A stretch of DNA of 64,000 nt from Cervus elaphus (taxonomy: Eukaryota > Chordata > Mammalia > Artiodactyla > Cervidae), in NCBI RefSeq assembly GCF_910594005.1, contig NC_057843.1, forward strand, positions 32,089,001-32,153,000, written 5' to 3'. Both the position numbers and the translations under genes were made by a program. Of the stretch, positions 23,906 through 34,931 are shown one piece after another (position 1 is the stretch's first letter; each line of letters opens with the position of its first letter). The notes beneath the pieces were generated by a model. It was given only the letters and a program-made list of their open reading frames with translations. It had not been told where the DNA came from and did no database searches.

Positions 23906-26845
23906 AGTATTTGGCCTAATCCCAAGCCCTCTCTACCACCACACACACTGCTCAGTGAAGTCCTGGCAAGTACAGTCTGATAACTACCATATCAGTCATC
24001 CAAAGAGTTTTAAAAACATTATTTCTTAGAAATTCAGCAGGTGACACATATTTTCATCCTTTCTCTTGAATGTATCTTTCTCTTGGTGGTGGCATCATGG
24101 TTCAAAAATATAAATTAATACACATCACTGGACTCCTGTCTTTCTCAGATTGTGATACTATATAGCACCATATATCTTGGAAAAGGCAGAAAGTGTCTAA
24201 GAAAAGAGTGGAACTTGAGGTATTCCCAATGTATTATTACATCACAGCTTTCACTAAGTTCTGGACACCAACCTGGTTTTAAAAACTTATTGTCAATAAT
24301 TTGAAATGACTGGCCCATGAAGTAGTAACAAATGGTTCAGAAAGAATATTGGGTTGTAAATTACATCTGTCACCTACATCTATTTGTAGTAACAAAATCT
24401 CATAAAATATATAAAGTGATTGCCTTCCCACAATCATTTATTTGCCTTCCATTTAATGCCATTATACATAAGCTTTATGTCATTGTATTATTTTAACTTC
24501 AATTTGGTCCATTCCATTAATGGAAATTTGTTACAGTAAGTGATGAAAAACCCAATCTAAACCTGTAAACTCTTTTCTGAGCTATCAGCACAAGATATTA
24601 GCTAATCCTGTGCTTATATATATAAACAAAAATAAAGCCTGGTTAGCCATTGAACTCAATGGTGAAATAACCAAGAAGGTTAAGAGCAGCAGTATATAAA
24701 CTTAACAAAATATGAGGCTTATTACTATGCTAATTGGGAAAGGATGCCTTTAAAATAAGAACAACCATTTCTGTATATTTATGATTTATATATCCAGTAA
24801 TATTACAGAAACCAAGTAGCAATTTAGTGAATCTAGAAAAAACTAATCAAAACTTTTATATTTCTTTGGTATAACTTTAGAAAAAATACAAATTTTTCTA
24901 TTTTTTTAAGCTCATACACAGTATTGAGCCACATTATGTCCCTTGAAGTTACTTTGCAGTTGAAGAAACTAATCAACCTGAGTGCAGATTAATTTAATAT
25001 TTGTTCTTCAGAAAAATGTTCAGATATATTGAGCATCTATACCATTCTTTGTAAGGCATCCTAAGAGATGTATAAAAGGAAAAAGAAAATTTAAAAGTAA
25101 ATTACAGGTCACAATTAGAAACTAAAACACCTAGAAATTAAAAAAAGGGGGGGAATTGCATATTAATATCCTCAGAATACAGATGAAGCATATTTTTCTT
25201 ACATCCATTTTTCCTCTCAGAATTTCACTAAAAATCTTATAAAATAGATTGGGAAAATTATATATCTCTAAAACTGTACAAAGTTATAAACATGAAATAA
25301 GAAAAATAATTTGGGGGAGGAGCTCAAGATTACAAGAGTCAAGTGAATATGAAGGTAACTTTAGGGAATTTTTAAATCAAATCATACTGAGATAATTGAA
25401 AATGAAGAATCCATTTTATAATTTGTATACTTCTATAACAAAATAATATGCAACAGTTTATAGGTTTATTTAGCAAATCTAAAAAAAAAAAAAAATGGCT
25501 TTCTCAGTTTTTTGCCTTGTCCAGATTCATGTATGACAAAGGCTCTTAGAAATCAGATTGATGAGAAATTATTTATTTTTAAAAATTGCCTTTAAAAATT
25601 CTGTAGGTTAAAATTAGTTTAAATCTATGGAAACATATGCAATACCTAGAATAAGGCAAACTGCAATGAAAAGCATGCCTTGGTGTCTTGTTTGGCTAAA
25701 TAAGAATCATGTAGATATGGTAAGTTTTGCAAGTAAGTTGATTATAAAAATAATTGAATCATTTAAGAATGCTTAAAGTCAATATAAAATGATGCTTTTC
25801 TTCATAGTTAAAAATACCTGAGACTACTACTGTAATAGTCTGCATATCCTGATAGATAATTTAACCTATAATCTCAGAAGAGAGACTTACTGGAAACAAT
25901 AGAGAATTCCAACTTCATGGATTTAGAGTTAATCAGATTTTATTTTCCCATTGGTTGACTACTCAGTATGAAAATTCACAAATCCATTCCATTAGCTTGA
26001 ATTCATTTCAATAAATGTGTGGGTCAGACATATTGCCAGTCACTTAGAATACTGGGATGAACAGGAAAGCATCTGTTCTATTAAGACATCTAATATATTT
26101 TAGAGATACAGAAAGAAGCAAATTATAGAATAATGGCAGAAGCGTAATGATTAGAGAATGTGCTAGGTACAGAGATCACAAGAAGAAGGTGCTATCAATT
26201 CTATTTTGAGAGAGGTCAGGGATGTCTTCCCTGGAGAAATTCCTTCTGATTTGTTTTTGAGAAATAATTATTGCATTTTTGGACATGATAGGAATAGTTT
26301 TTAAAATTCAAGGAACAAAAATGAGGAAAGTATGGTAGAACAGAAATTTGACTTTAAATGCATTGTACTGTAGTGTAAGTGAAATCTAAGTTATTTGAAA
26401 ACACACACAGACATACACACACCTGGAATGTATTCTGCCATTCTGTACCCCATAAACCGGAAAGGGCAGTGTCCATATTCATAAGAAAAGTCTCAGAGTT
26501 TTGTTATGGCAATCAAGTGCTCCACAGCTTTCTTTAAATTTATTCTTAACATTGCATTCTCAATCCTAGCTCCCTATAATGTGCTGTCAATCATTTTAAT
26601 ACTTCCTTAATTAGGATGGCCCCAAACTATCATTTACACTGACTTATTTTTTAAAAGTGAGTAAATAGTTATACTGGGGCAACTGGTAGCAAATGGGCCT
26701 CTTACAGTTCAGGGAGCATGTGTCATCATTTCTACCTTTCCTCCCCTGGCAATCCAGTCAACTTTCTCTCTTAAATTTATCTGTGTTTAGTCAAAACTGC
26801 GGATCTTGACCACTTTGCAAAAGTTTAACAGTTCTCTACTACCTA
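23906..26845. other. AT-rich DNA, mostly unrecognised
   Basis: No gene seen. An A15 run lies at 25481-25495. The stretch about 26030-26360 (GTGCTAGGTACAGAGATCAC, GTCAGGGATGTCTTCCCTGG) resembles an ancient interspersed mammalian repeat whose family I cannot name with confidence. A short CA-rich patch lies at 26400-26422. Confidence 0.45.
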
Positions 26846-26849
26846 TTAA

Positions 26850-27059
26850 AGAATGTGACTTGAAATCTCAGTCATGTCTGACTCTTTGTGACCCTATAGA
26901 CTGTAGCCCACCAGCTTCCTCTGTCTATGGAATTCTCTAAGCAAGAATACTGGACTGGGTTGCCATTTCCTTCTCTAGGGGATCTTCCCAACCCAGGGAT
27001 CAAACCTGGGTATCCCACATTGCAGACAGACTCTTTACTCTCTGAGCCACCAGGGAAGC
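26850..27059 (-). mobile_element. Bov-tA SINE
   Basis: Complement orientation: the left end shows the BovA 3' part (AGTCATGTCTGACTCTTTGT) and the right end the tRNA-like head complement (CTGAGCCACCAGGGAAGCCC). The probable target-site duplication is CCTATTAA at 26842-26849 and 27060-27067. Noncoding. Confidence 0.92.
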
Positions 27060-27067
27060 CCTATTAA

Positions 27068-27548
27068 CAAGCAGAGATTAATTTTTAACAAGGATTTTTA
27101 TTTCATAGCCTCAATTAAGGATTCCAGGTTCAGCTGTACATGTACCTCTACATATACTTAACAAGAGAGTCAAACTGTGTGACTCATTATTATTTAATGT
27201 ATGTCTCATGAAAATATTTTCACATAAATTGTTTGTGGTATTTTCCAACACAATTTCTCCTGTCTTTATTCTTCCTATCTTCTACTCCTCTCTCTTAAGA
27301 AGCAACAAGGACTTTCTATGAGCATTGCCACCAGTGTAAGTTTGTTATTATAAAAAGGCATGGAAGAAGAGTAAAGAGTATAGGTTGGTTTTGAATTGTG
27401 GATAAATTCTCAGTATTGAGGCCTAAAGGACATACATTTGAAAGAAGAGTATTTGGGAATCAGTAGAGCATGAGAATCTAAAGCTAAATGCTATACCATG
27501 AACAATAAATTTATAGGAGAAAAGAGAAAAAATCCAGATTGTGCTTCC
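27068..27548. other. Unannotated DNA
   Basis: No gene or repeat recognised. Confidence 0.5.
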
Positions 27549-27549
27549 C

Positions 27550-28463
27550 TTAGTTCAGTTCAGTTCAGTCGCTCAGTCGTGTCCAACTCTTTGCGACCCA
27601 TGAATCGCAGCACGCCAGGCCTCACTGTCCATCACCAACTCCTGGAGTCCACCCAAACCCATGACCATTGAGTCGGTGATGCCATCCAACCATCTCATTC
27701 TCTGTTGTTTCCTTCTCCTCCTGCCCTCAATCTTTCCCAGCATCAGGGTCTTTTCAAATGAGTCAGCTCTTTGCATTAGGTGGCCAAAGTATTGGAGTTT
27801 CAGCTTCAGCATCAGTCCTTCCAATGAACACCCAGGACTGATCTCCTTTAGGATGGACTGGTTGGATCTCATTGCAGTCCAAGGGACTCTCAAGAAGTCT
27901 TCTCCAACACCACAGTTCAAAAGCATCAATTCTTTGGTGCTCAGCTTTCTTAATAGTCCAACTTTCACATCCATACATGACCACTGGAAAAACCATAGCC
28001 TTGACTAGACGAGCCTGTGTGGGCAAAGTAATGTCTCTGCTTTTTAATATGCTGTCTAGGTTGGTCATAACTTTCCTTCCAAGGAGTAAGCATCTTTTAA
28101 TTTCATGGCTGCAATCACCATCTGCAGTGATTTTGGAGCCCCCAAAAATAAAGTCTGACACTGTTTCCCCATGTATTTGCCATGAAGTGATGAGACTGGA
28201 TGCCATGATCTTAGTTTTCTGAATGTTAATCTTTAAGCCAACTTTGTCAGTCTCCTCTTTCACTTTCATCAAGAGTCTCTTTAGTTCTTCACTTTCTGCC
28301 ATAAGGGTGGTGTCATCTGCATATCTGAGGTTATTGATATTTCTCCCGGCAATCTTGATTCCAACTTGTGCTTCCTCCAGCCCAGCATTTCTCATGATGT
28401 ACTCTGCATACAAGTTAAATAAGCAGGGTAACAATATACAGCCTTGACCTACTCCTTTTCTTA
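27550..28463 (-). mobile_element. BovB, 5'-truncated, GAACT-tail class
   Basis: The left edge is the complement of the BovB 3' tail, three TTCAG units followed by TCGCTCAGTCGTG. The element extends to the RT region at the right. It is one of the best preserved BovB copies here: the minus-strand frame 27763-28434 (223 codons) keeps the RT catalytic box in NLRYADDTTLMAE. A frameshift near 27905 moves the rest into the frame 27573-27974. Confidence 0.95.
27763..28434 (-). pseudogene. BovB reverse transcriptase fragment with intact YADD
   Basis: A 223-codon remnant of the RTE-type polyprotein. It starts in the thumb-side of RT block (LPCLFNLYAEYIMRN), keeps YADD about residues 39-42, then the conserved KINIQKTKIMASS and MYGCESWTIKKAE segments. 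The original N-terminal part (endonuclease and front of RT) is lost by 5' truncation, and a frameshift spoils the C-terminus after WCWRRLL. It cannot be functional. Confidence 0.9.
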
Positions 28464-29110
28464 GAAAGACAGATAAAAGATGCTGGGGCTGTGGTAGGGA
28501 AGGAAGAAAGAAGACAACCCAGGGTATAGAGGAAGTGGCTAGCTAGTATAACAGAACTGGGTCTGGAGGGACTCAGGAGTAAAGATGTACAGTCTACATT
28601 ATGGTCCCAAGAAGTATGAGCACTCTTTCCTTTCTTGGCTCCAGGTCACAGAGGTGGGAGCTAAGTCTTTACTAGTTGTTCTCAGAAACAAGGAGGTATT
28701 TGACTTTGTCAACTGCAGTATTATCTGTCCTTTTTATGGTCAGGTGGTAAGGATCTCTCAGGTGGAGTAGACAAATGCTGCTGGTCAAGAGCCCACCAAG
28801 AGCAACACAAAGAAATTTGTCTTATTTGATATAACTGGTCTGGACATATACACTTCAAAGAACATGGTGAGTTCTTGATGACCTTGAATACAGGAAGAGT
28901 AAATGTGAAAAGAAAAGGGAATTCTCCCCACTCCTTTCCTTTAATCTTCCATCTGCTTATGATCCCAGAAAGATGAGACCCAGGTTGCCTCATATTTTCC
29001 CCAAGATATCAAAGCCCCTCATCAATACTTTTTGTGAAGAGCATGTTCTGCTTCTGCTCAAATCTCCCTTTGCCTGGATTACTATGTCTCGACCTCTTGC
29101 TGCTATATCC
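28464..29110. other. Unclassified DNA
   Basis: This is less AT-rich than its surroundings. Frames at 28585-28770 (+) and 28721-28993 (-) have no recognisable domain. I see no repeat family or exon signal that I would defend. Confidence 0.4.
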
Positions 29111-29111
29111 T

Positions 29112-29262
29112 TGTTGTCGTTCTTCAGTCGCCCAGTCGTGCCTGACTCTGCAACCCCATGGACTGCAGCACTCCAGGCTTCCCTGTCTCTCACCATCTCC
29201 TAAAGTTTGCCCAAGTTCATGTCCACTGCATTCGTGATGCCATCTAGCCATCTCATCCTATT
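29112..29262 (-). mobile_element. BovB 3' end fragment, AAC-tail class
   Basis: The left edge TTGTTGTCGTTCTTCAGTCG is the complement of the AAC-rich BovB tail. It continues with GTGCCTGACTCTGCAACCCC and the GTGATGCCATCTAGCCATCT landmark. About 150 bp remain. Confidence 0.88.
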
Positions 29263-29995
29263 TATCTGGAAATGAATAAATATAGATAGAGGCTACATGA
29301 ACTGTAGCTGTCTATACAGGTTTTTTGCATAAATGTTTTAAAAAGTATTTTAATGCCATCTCTAGTCCTTCTTTGGTGAAGAATTATTTAATTAATCCAG
29401 CAAATTTAATTCCTTTTTTCTATTAAAATTGCACCCTGCTCCTTGGTTTATAATAAGCTTATAAAATATCATTCAGAAATTTTGGATGTGATAAACCTCC
29501 ATCTGACCTAGCTGCTGTTACCAGAATTGATGGTACCAATATAAGTTCTTTTCAAAGAATAAGTTTAATTCTCTTTATAACATCAAGTCAAAATTAAAGA
29601 CCTTAGATTATCTTTCATGCCCTTTCTTATTTCCCCTTACACAGTTTTTTAGATGTTTTGCTGGAAATCTTAAATCTTATTAACATTATCCAAAAGGATG
29701 CATTCAAACTTTCCCTTCCTTCTAGCAATTATCAGCCCTAGGGTTTGAATTATTTTATAATATTCTTTATTAATCCAGCTTTGTGGTATTTCTGAAATCA
29801 TCTTTGCTACCTGTGTTTTTCTCATCTACGTTCCTACAGGTTAGGGGTGGGAAAACGACTGTTTAGGAGAACAAATCTGTCCCACTGCCTGGTTTGTTTG
29901 TTTGTTTGTTTGTTTTTCATTTTGGGTTTTTTTGATAGCCAGATAACTAATAATGGGCTTTTCATCTTTCATGGGTTGTAAATAAAGAAGACTAA
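29263..29995. other. AT-rich DNA without recognisable features
   Basis: No gene seen. It contains a (GTTT)n microsatellite at 29892-29916. Confidence 0.5.
29892..29916 (+). repeat. (GTTT)n microsatellite
   Basis: Six GTTT units ending in a T-run. Confidence 0.9.
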
Positions 29996-29997
29996 AC

Positions 29998-30199
29998 AGG
30001 GCTTCCCTGGTGGCTCAGACAGTAAAGAATCTGCCCTCAATGTGGGAGACTCAGGTTCAATTCCTGGGTTGGGAAGGTCCCCTCTAGAAGAGAATGGCTT
30101 CAGTATTATTGCCTGGAGAATCACATGGACAGAAGAGTCTGGCAGACTATAGTCCACGGGGTTGCAGAGAGTCAGACAAGATTGAATGACTAACACTTT
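29998..30199 (+). mobile_element. Bov-tA SINE, first of a tandem pair
   Basis: It begins GGGCTTCCCTGGTGGCTCAG, has the B-box region GGTTCAATTCC, then GCCTGGAGAATCACATGGAC and GTCAGACAAGATTGAATGAC. A second SINE follows without spacer. Confidence 0.92.
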
Positions 30200-30425
30200 C
30201 CTTTGGCTTAGCAGGTATCACTAGAGGTAAAGAACCCCCTGCCAAAGCAGGAGACATAAAGAGATGTGAGCTTGATCCTTGGGTTGGGAAGATCTTCTGG
30301 AGGAGGAAATGGCAACCCACTCCAGTATTTTTGCCTGGAGATTCCTTTGGTCAGAGAAGCTTGCAGGTTACAGTCCATAGTGTTGCAAAGAGTTGAACAT
30401 GACTGAAGCATCTTAGCATGCACAT
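30200..30425 (+). mobile_element. Bov-tA SINE, second of a tandem pair
   Basis: The head is more diverged (CTTTGGCTTAGCAGGTATCA). The BovA landmarks are clear: AAATGGCAACCCACTCCAGT and GAACATGACTGAAGCATCTT. Head-to-tail with the preceding copy, it probably inserted at the A-rich or tail region of its neighbour or vice versa. Confidence 0.9.
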
Positions 30426-30717
30426 GAAAAAAAGAAAGTCACACCGTGTGACTTACAGAACCTAAACTATTTGTTTACTAATTGCTGTTAACAATGTGGC
30501 ACTTTAAAGAAAAAGTGTGCTGACCCCTACTATTGGGTCATAGCCATTACTACAAACTATATAGGCTCTCAGTTTAGATTGTAATCAGTCTTCCAAGTAG
30601 CTAGTCACCAAGTGAGGATTCTTGGAAGTCCTGGAAGGGACTCAACAATAGTATATTAATCTCTATAAATTCTGGAATCTTTAACAATCTTATGATTTTA
30701 TTTCAGTCCATTGGGGC
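30426..30717. other. Unannotated DNA
   Basis: No gene or repeat recognised. Confidence 0.5.
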
Positions 30718-32362
30718 CTTTGTTGTTGTTCTGTTGCTCAGTTGCATCTGACTCTTTGCAACTCCACAGACTGCAGCACACCAGGTCTCCCTGTCCTTCA
30801 CCATCGCCCAAAGCTTGCTCAAAGTCATGTCTGTTGTTGGTGATGTCATCTAACCATCTGGATCTCTGTCATCCCCTTCTCCTCCTGTCCTCAGTCTTTC
30901 CCAGCATCAGGGTCTTTTCCAATGAGTCAGCTCTTTGTATCAGGTGGCCACAGTATTGGAGCTTCAGCATCCTTCTAATGAATACTCAGGACTGATTTCC
31001 TTTAGGATTGACTAGTTTGATCTTCATGCAGTCCAAGGAACTCTCAAGAGTCTTCTCCAGCACCACAGTTCAAAAGCATTGATTCTCTGGCACTCAGCCT
31101 TCTTTTTGGTTCAACTCTCACAGCCCTACTTGACTACTGGAAAAACCATAGTTTTGACTTGATGGACATTTTTCAGCAAAGTAATGTCTCTGCTTTTTAA
31201 TATGCTGTCTAGGTTGATCATAACTTTTCTTCAAGGAGCAAGTGTCTTTTAATTTTGTGGCTACAGTCACCATCAGCACTGATTTAAGAGTCTAAGAAAA
31301 TAAAATCTTTCACTGTTTCCAATGTTTCTGCATCTGTTTGCCATGAAGTAATGGGACAGGATGCCATTCATTTTTTGAATGCTGAGTTTTAACCCAGCTT
31401 TTTCACTCTCCTCTTTCATCTTCATCAATAGGCTCTTTAGTTCCTCTTTGCTTTATGACATGAGGATGGTGTCATCTGCATATCTGAGGTTATTGATATG
31501 TCTCCCAGATATGTCTCCCAGAAAACTTGATTCCAGCTTGAGCTTCATCCAGCCTAGCATTTCACATGATGTTCTCTGCATATAAGTTAAATAAGCAGGA
31601 TGACAATACTGACATACTCCTTTTGCAATTTGGAACCAGTCTGTTGTTTCATGTCTGGTTCTAACTGTTACTTCTTGACCCGCATACAGATTTCTCAGGA
31701 AGCAGGTAAGGTGGTCTGGTATTTCCATCTCTTTAATAATTTTCCACAGTTTGTTGTGATCCACACAGTCAAAGGCATAGTCAATGAAGCAGAAAAGATG
31801 TTTTCCTGGAATTATCTTATTTCTTCTATGATCCAATGGATATTGGCAATTTGATCTCTGGTTCCTCTACCTTTTCTTAATCCAGGTTGTTCATCTGGGA
31901 GTTCTTGGTTCACATACTGTTGAAACCTAGCTTGGAGGATTTTGAGCAAGACCTTGCTAGCATGTGAAATGAGTGTGGTAGTTTGAGCATGCTTTGGCAT
32001 TGCCTTTCTTTGGGGTTCGAATGAAAACTGACCTTTTCCAGTTCTGTGACCACTGCTGAGTTTTCCAAATTTGCTGATATATTGAGTGCAGCAATTTAAC
32101 AGCATCATTTCTTAGGATTTGAAATAGCTCAGCTGGAATTCCATCACCTCCACTAGCTTTGTTCGTTGTAATGCTTCCCAAGGCTGACTTGACTTCACAC
32201 TCCAAGATGTTTGGCTCTAGCTGAGTGACCACACCATCATGGTTATCCGGGTCATTGAGATCTTTTTTGTACAGTTCTTCTGTGTATTCCTGCCACCTCT
32301 TCTTAATAGTTTCTGATTCTCTTATGTCCATACCGTTTCTGTCCTTTATTTTGCCATGTTTT
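30718..32362 (-). mobile_element. BovB, longest copy in window, AAC-tail class
   Basis: About 1.65 kb, half of a full BovB (about 3.2 kb). The left edge TTGTTGTTGTTCTGTTGCTC is the AAC-tail complement. The minus-strand frames 31453-31836, 31812-32108 and 31957-32331 carry RT pieces: VKSALGSITTNKASGGDGIP (conserved RT front block), the FDCVDHNKLW block with its catalytic-site Asp, and NLRYADDTI. The breaks between frames are frameshifts. The right end reaches the linker before RT. Confidence 0.94.
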
Positions 32363-32618
32363 CATGAAATAGGGCCTCAGCCAGGATCAATATTTAAATT
32401 AATGTTGTTTACTATCCAACTGAAAACAACTGAAACAAAGTTCAGATAAGATCAATTGATTTTTTGCATCTAGGTTGGTACAAAAGTAATTGCAGTTTTG
32501 CACTGTTGAAAATTGCCATTTGATATTGGGATACATTCTTAAATAAATGTGGTTATGTCATACATCAGACTATTGGACATCTTGCTTTATGCTTTTTTGC
32601 TAATGACTGGTTACTTGC

Positions 32619-33088
32619 ATTACTTTGCCAACAAAGCTCTGTTTAGTCAAGGCTATAGTTTTTCCAGTGGTCATGTATGGATGTGATAGTTGGACTGTGA
32701 AGAAAGCTGAGTGCTGAAAAATTGATGCTTTTGAACTGTGGTGTTGGAGAAGACTCTTGAGAGTCCCTTGGACTGCAAGGAGATCCAACCAGTCCATCCT
32801 AAAGGAGATCAGTCCTGGGTGTTCATTGGAAGGACTGATGCTGAAGCTGAAACTCCAGTACTTTGGCCACCTGATGCAAAGAGTTGACTCATTGGAAAAG
32901 ACCCTGATGCTTGAAGGGATTGGAGGCAGGAGGATAAGGGGGAGACAGAGGATTAGATGGCTGGATGGCATCACCGACTCAAAGGGCATGAGTTTGAGTA
33001 AACTCCAGGAGTTGGTGATGGACAGGGAGGCTTGGCATGCTGCAATTGCAAAGAGTTAGACACGACTGAGTGACTGAACTGAACTGAA
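32619..33088 (+). mobile_element. BovB 3' fragment nested in mariner, GAACT-tail class
   Basis: The last 470 bp of BovB, ending in GACTGAACTGAACTGAA. It is flanked by an 8-bp duplication TTACTTGC at 32611-32618 and 33089-33096, and interrupts the mariner between its left terminal repeat and transposase. BovB therefore moved after the mariner had settled here. Confidence 0.93.
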
Positions 33089-33120
33089 TTACTTGCTCTT
33101 TATTTCATATTTATAAAACT

Positions 33121-34152
33121 AGGGAAGTGATGTTAGACAAAAAGCAAATTCAAGCTATTTCCTTATTTGAGTTCAAAATGTGTTGTAAAGCAGCCTAGAC
33201 AACTTGCAGCATCAACAATGCATTTGGCCTAGGAACTTCTAACAACTGTACAGCGTAGTGGAAGTTCAACAAGTTTTGCAAAGGAAAAAAGAGCCCTGAA
33301 GATGAGGCATACAGTGGCTGGCCATGGGAAGTTGACAATGACCAACTGAGAGAAGTCTTTGAAGCTGATCCTCTTACAACTGCATAAGAAGTTGCCAAAG
33401 AACTCAACATGACCATTCTATGGTTGGTTGGCATTTGAAGCAAATTGGAAAGGTGAAAAATCTTGATAAGTGAGTGCCTCATGAGCTGACCACAAATCAA
33501 AAAAACCTGTCTTTTTGAAGTGTGTCTTCTCTTATTCTGTGCAATAACAATGAACCATGTCTCAATCAGATTGTAACACTTTTTGTCTGACAAAAAGTGG
33601 ATTTATACAACAACCAGTGATGACCAGCTCAGTGGTTGGGCCAAATAAGAAGCTCCAAACACTTCCCAAAGCCAAACTTGCACCAAAAACAGGTTATGAT
33701 CACTGTTTGGTGGTCTGCCGCCCATCAGATTCACTATAGCTTCTGAATCCTGGTGAAATCATTACATCTTAGAAGTATGCTCAGCAAATTGATGAGATGC
33801 ACTGAAGACTGCCATGCCTGCAGCCAGCATTGGTAAACAGAATGGGCCTGATTCTTCTTCATGACAATGCCCTATTGCATGTCACATGATAAACGCTCCA
33901 AAAGTTGAATCAATCGGGCTAAGAAGTTTTGCCTCATCTGCCGTATTTACTTGACCTTTCACCAACCGATTACCACTTCTTTAAGCACCTTAAAAACTTT
34001 TTGCAGGGAAAATGCTTCCATAACCAGGAGGAGTAGGAAAATTCTTTCCAAGAGTTTGTTGAAGCCCAAACATGGATCTTTATGCTACAGGAATAAAACT
34101 TATTTCTTGTTGACAAAAATGTGTTGATTATAATGGTTCCTAATTTGATTAA
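33121..34152 (+). pseudogene. Mariner transposase, decayed
   Basis: A transposase of the DD34D mariner family, about 340 codons long when whole. The expected start codon has changed to AGG at about 33121; the next ATG (33130) reads MLDKKQIQAIS. The N-terminal helix-turn-helix region is readable in pieces, then HLKQIGKVKN. The three catalytic aspartates are still recognisable: first in DKKWIYT (near 33590), second in LHDNA (near 33860) and third in DLSPTDYHFF (near 33950). Several frameshifts and stops separate them, for example in 33380-33420 and after SGW near 33640. It ends at TAA 34150-34152. Confidence 0.92.
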
Positions 34153-34231
34153 TAAAGATGTGTTTGAGACTAGTTGTAATGATTTAAAATTATTGGTCTG
34201 AAACCGCAATTACTTTTTCACCAACCTAATA

Positions 34232-34454
34232 TATGCCTCTTAACTAAGAAAATACTGTGAAAAGTTAAATATCTACATAAACTCTTTTTTCTTATAAATA
34301 ACAATCATATGATGTAGGAAGTTTAAATATTCATTTGTTTGTTTTTAAATATGTCTTTACACCCTGATTTAGACCAATAGGTTTACTCATTAGATACACA
34401 AGTATAATTAGACTTTAGAATTTGAGACTGTGTCTTTAGGTGATGATTTGTACC

Positions 34455-34456
<2 letters not shown>
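34232..34456. other. AT-rich DNA without recognisable features
   Basis: A short unannotated stretch between mariner and the microsatellite. Confidence 0.5.

Positions 34457-34523
<67 letters not shown>
34457..34523 (+). repeat. Compound (TA)n(CA)n(TA)n microsatellite
   Basis: A TG start, about 14 TA units, about 7 CA units, then about 11 TA units: alternating purine-pyrimidine sequence throughout. Likely highly variable in length. Confidence 0.95.
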
Positions 34524-34533
<10 letters not shown>

Positions 34534-34539
34534 TGGTAA

Positions 34540-34931
34540 AAAACAAAGAAGGGGGAGATTGCTATACTGAGTGAAGTAAGTTAGACAGAGAAGACGTTTT
34601 ATGACTTCACTTTTATGTGGCATCTAAAAACAAATGATACCAATTAACTTAGTTTCAAAATAGAAAGAGACTCACACTTAGAGAACAAACTCACGGTTGC
34701 CTGTATACACTGCTGTATTTAAAATACCCAACAAGAACCTACTGTATAGCACATGGAACTCTGTCCATGTTATGTGGCAGCATGGATGGGAGTGCAGTTT
34801 AGGGGAGAATGGATACATGTATGTGTATGGTTGAATCCCTTCTCAGTTTACATGAAACTATCATAATACTGTTAATCAGCTATCCCCCAATACAAAATAA
34901 AAGGTTAAAAAAAAAGAAAACAAAGAAGGGG
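34540..34931 (+). mobile_element. 5'-truncated older L1, 3' end, with TSD
   Basis: It contains the ORF2 C-terminal codons CTATACTGAGTGAAGTAAGT, then the 3' UTR (TACTGTATAGCACATGGAAC, ATCAGCTATCCCCCAATACA) and a short A-run. The 15-bp duplication AAAACAAAGAAGGGG lies at 34540-34554 and 34917-34931, so the inserted part is 34555-34916. Confidence 0.9.

Larger units (their letters stand above)
32470..34229 (+). mobile_element. Mariner (Tc1/mariner, cecropia-type) DNA transposon
   Basis: Terminal inverted repeats of about 30 bp are visible: TAGGTTGGTACAAAAGTAAT at 32471 and its complement ATTACTTTTTCACCAACCTA at the right end, ATTACTTTTTCACCAACCTAA ending at 34229. The flanking TA remains on the right (34230-34231) but is mutated on the left. 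Without the BovB insertion the element is about 1,280 bp, the normal size of this mariner group. It moves by cut and paste; the copy is inactive. Confidence 0.95.

Noticed and set aside
27763..28434. A diversity-generating or retron-like reverse transcriptase, given the intact YADD box
   Set aside because: Sequence, tail and flanks identify it as a truncated BovB; no template repeat or partner gene is nearby.
28464..29110. A possible processed pseudogene in the GC-richer stretch
   Set aside because: No frame has a recognisable domain, and I saw no poly(A) tail or target-site duplication around it.
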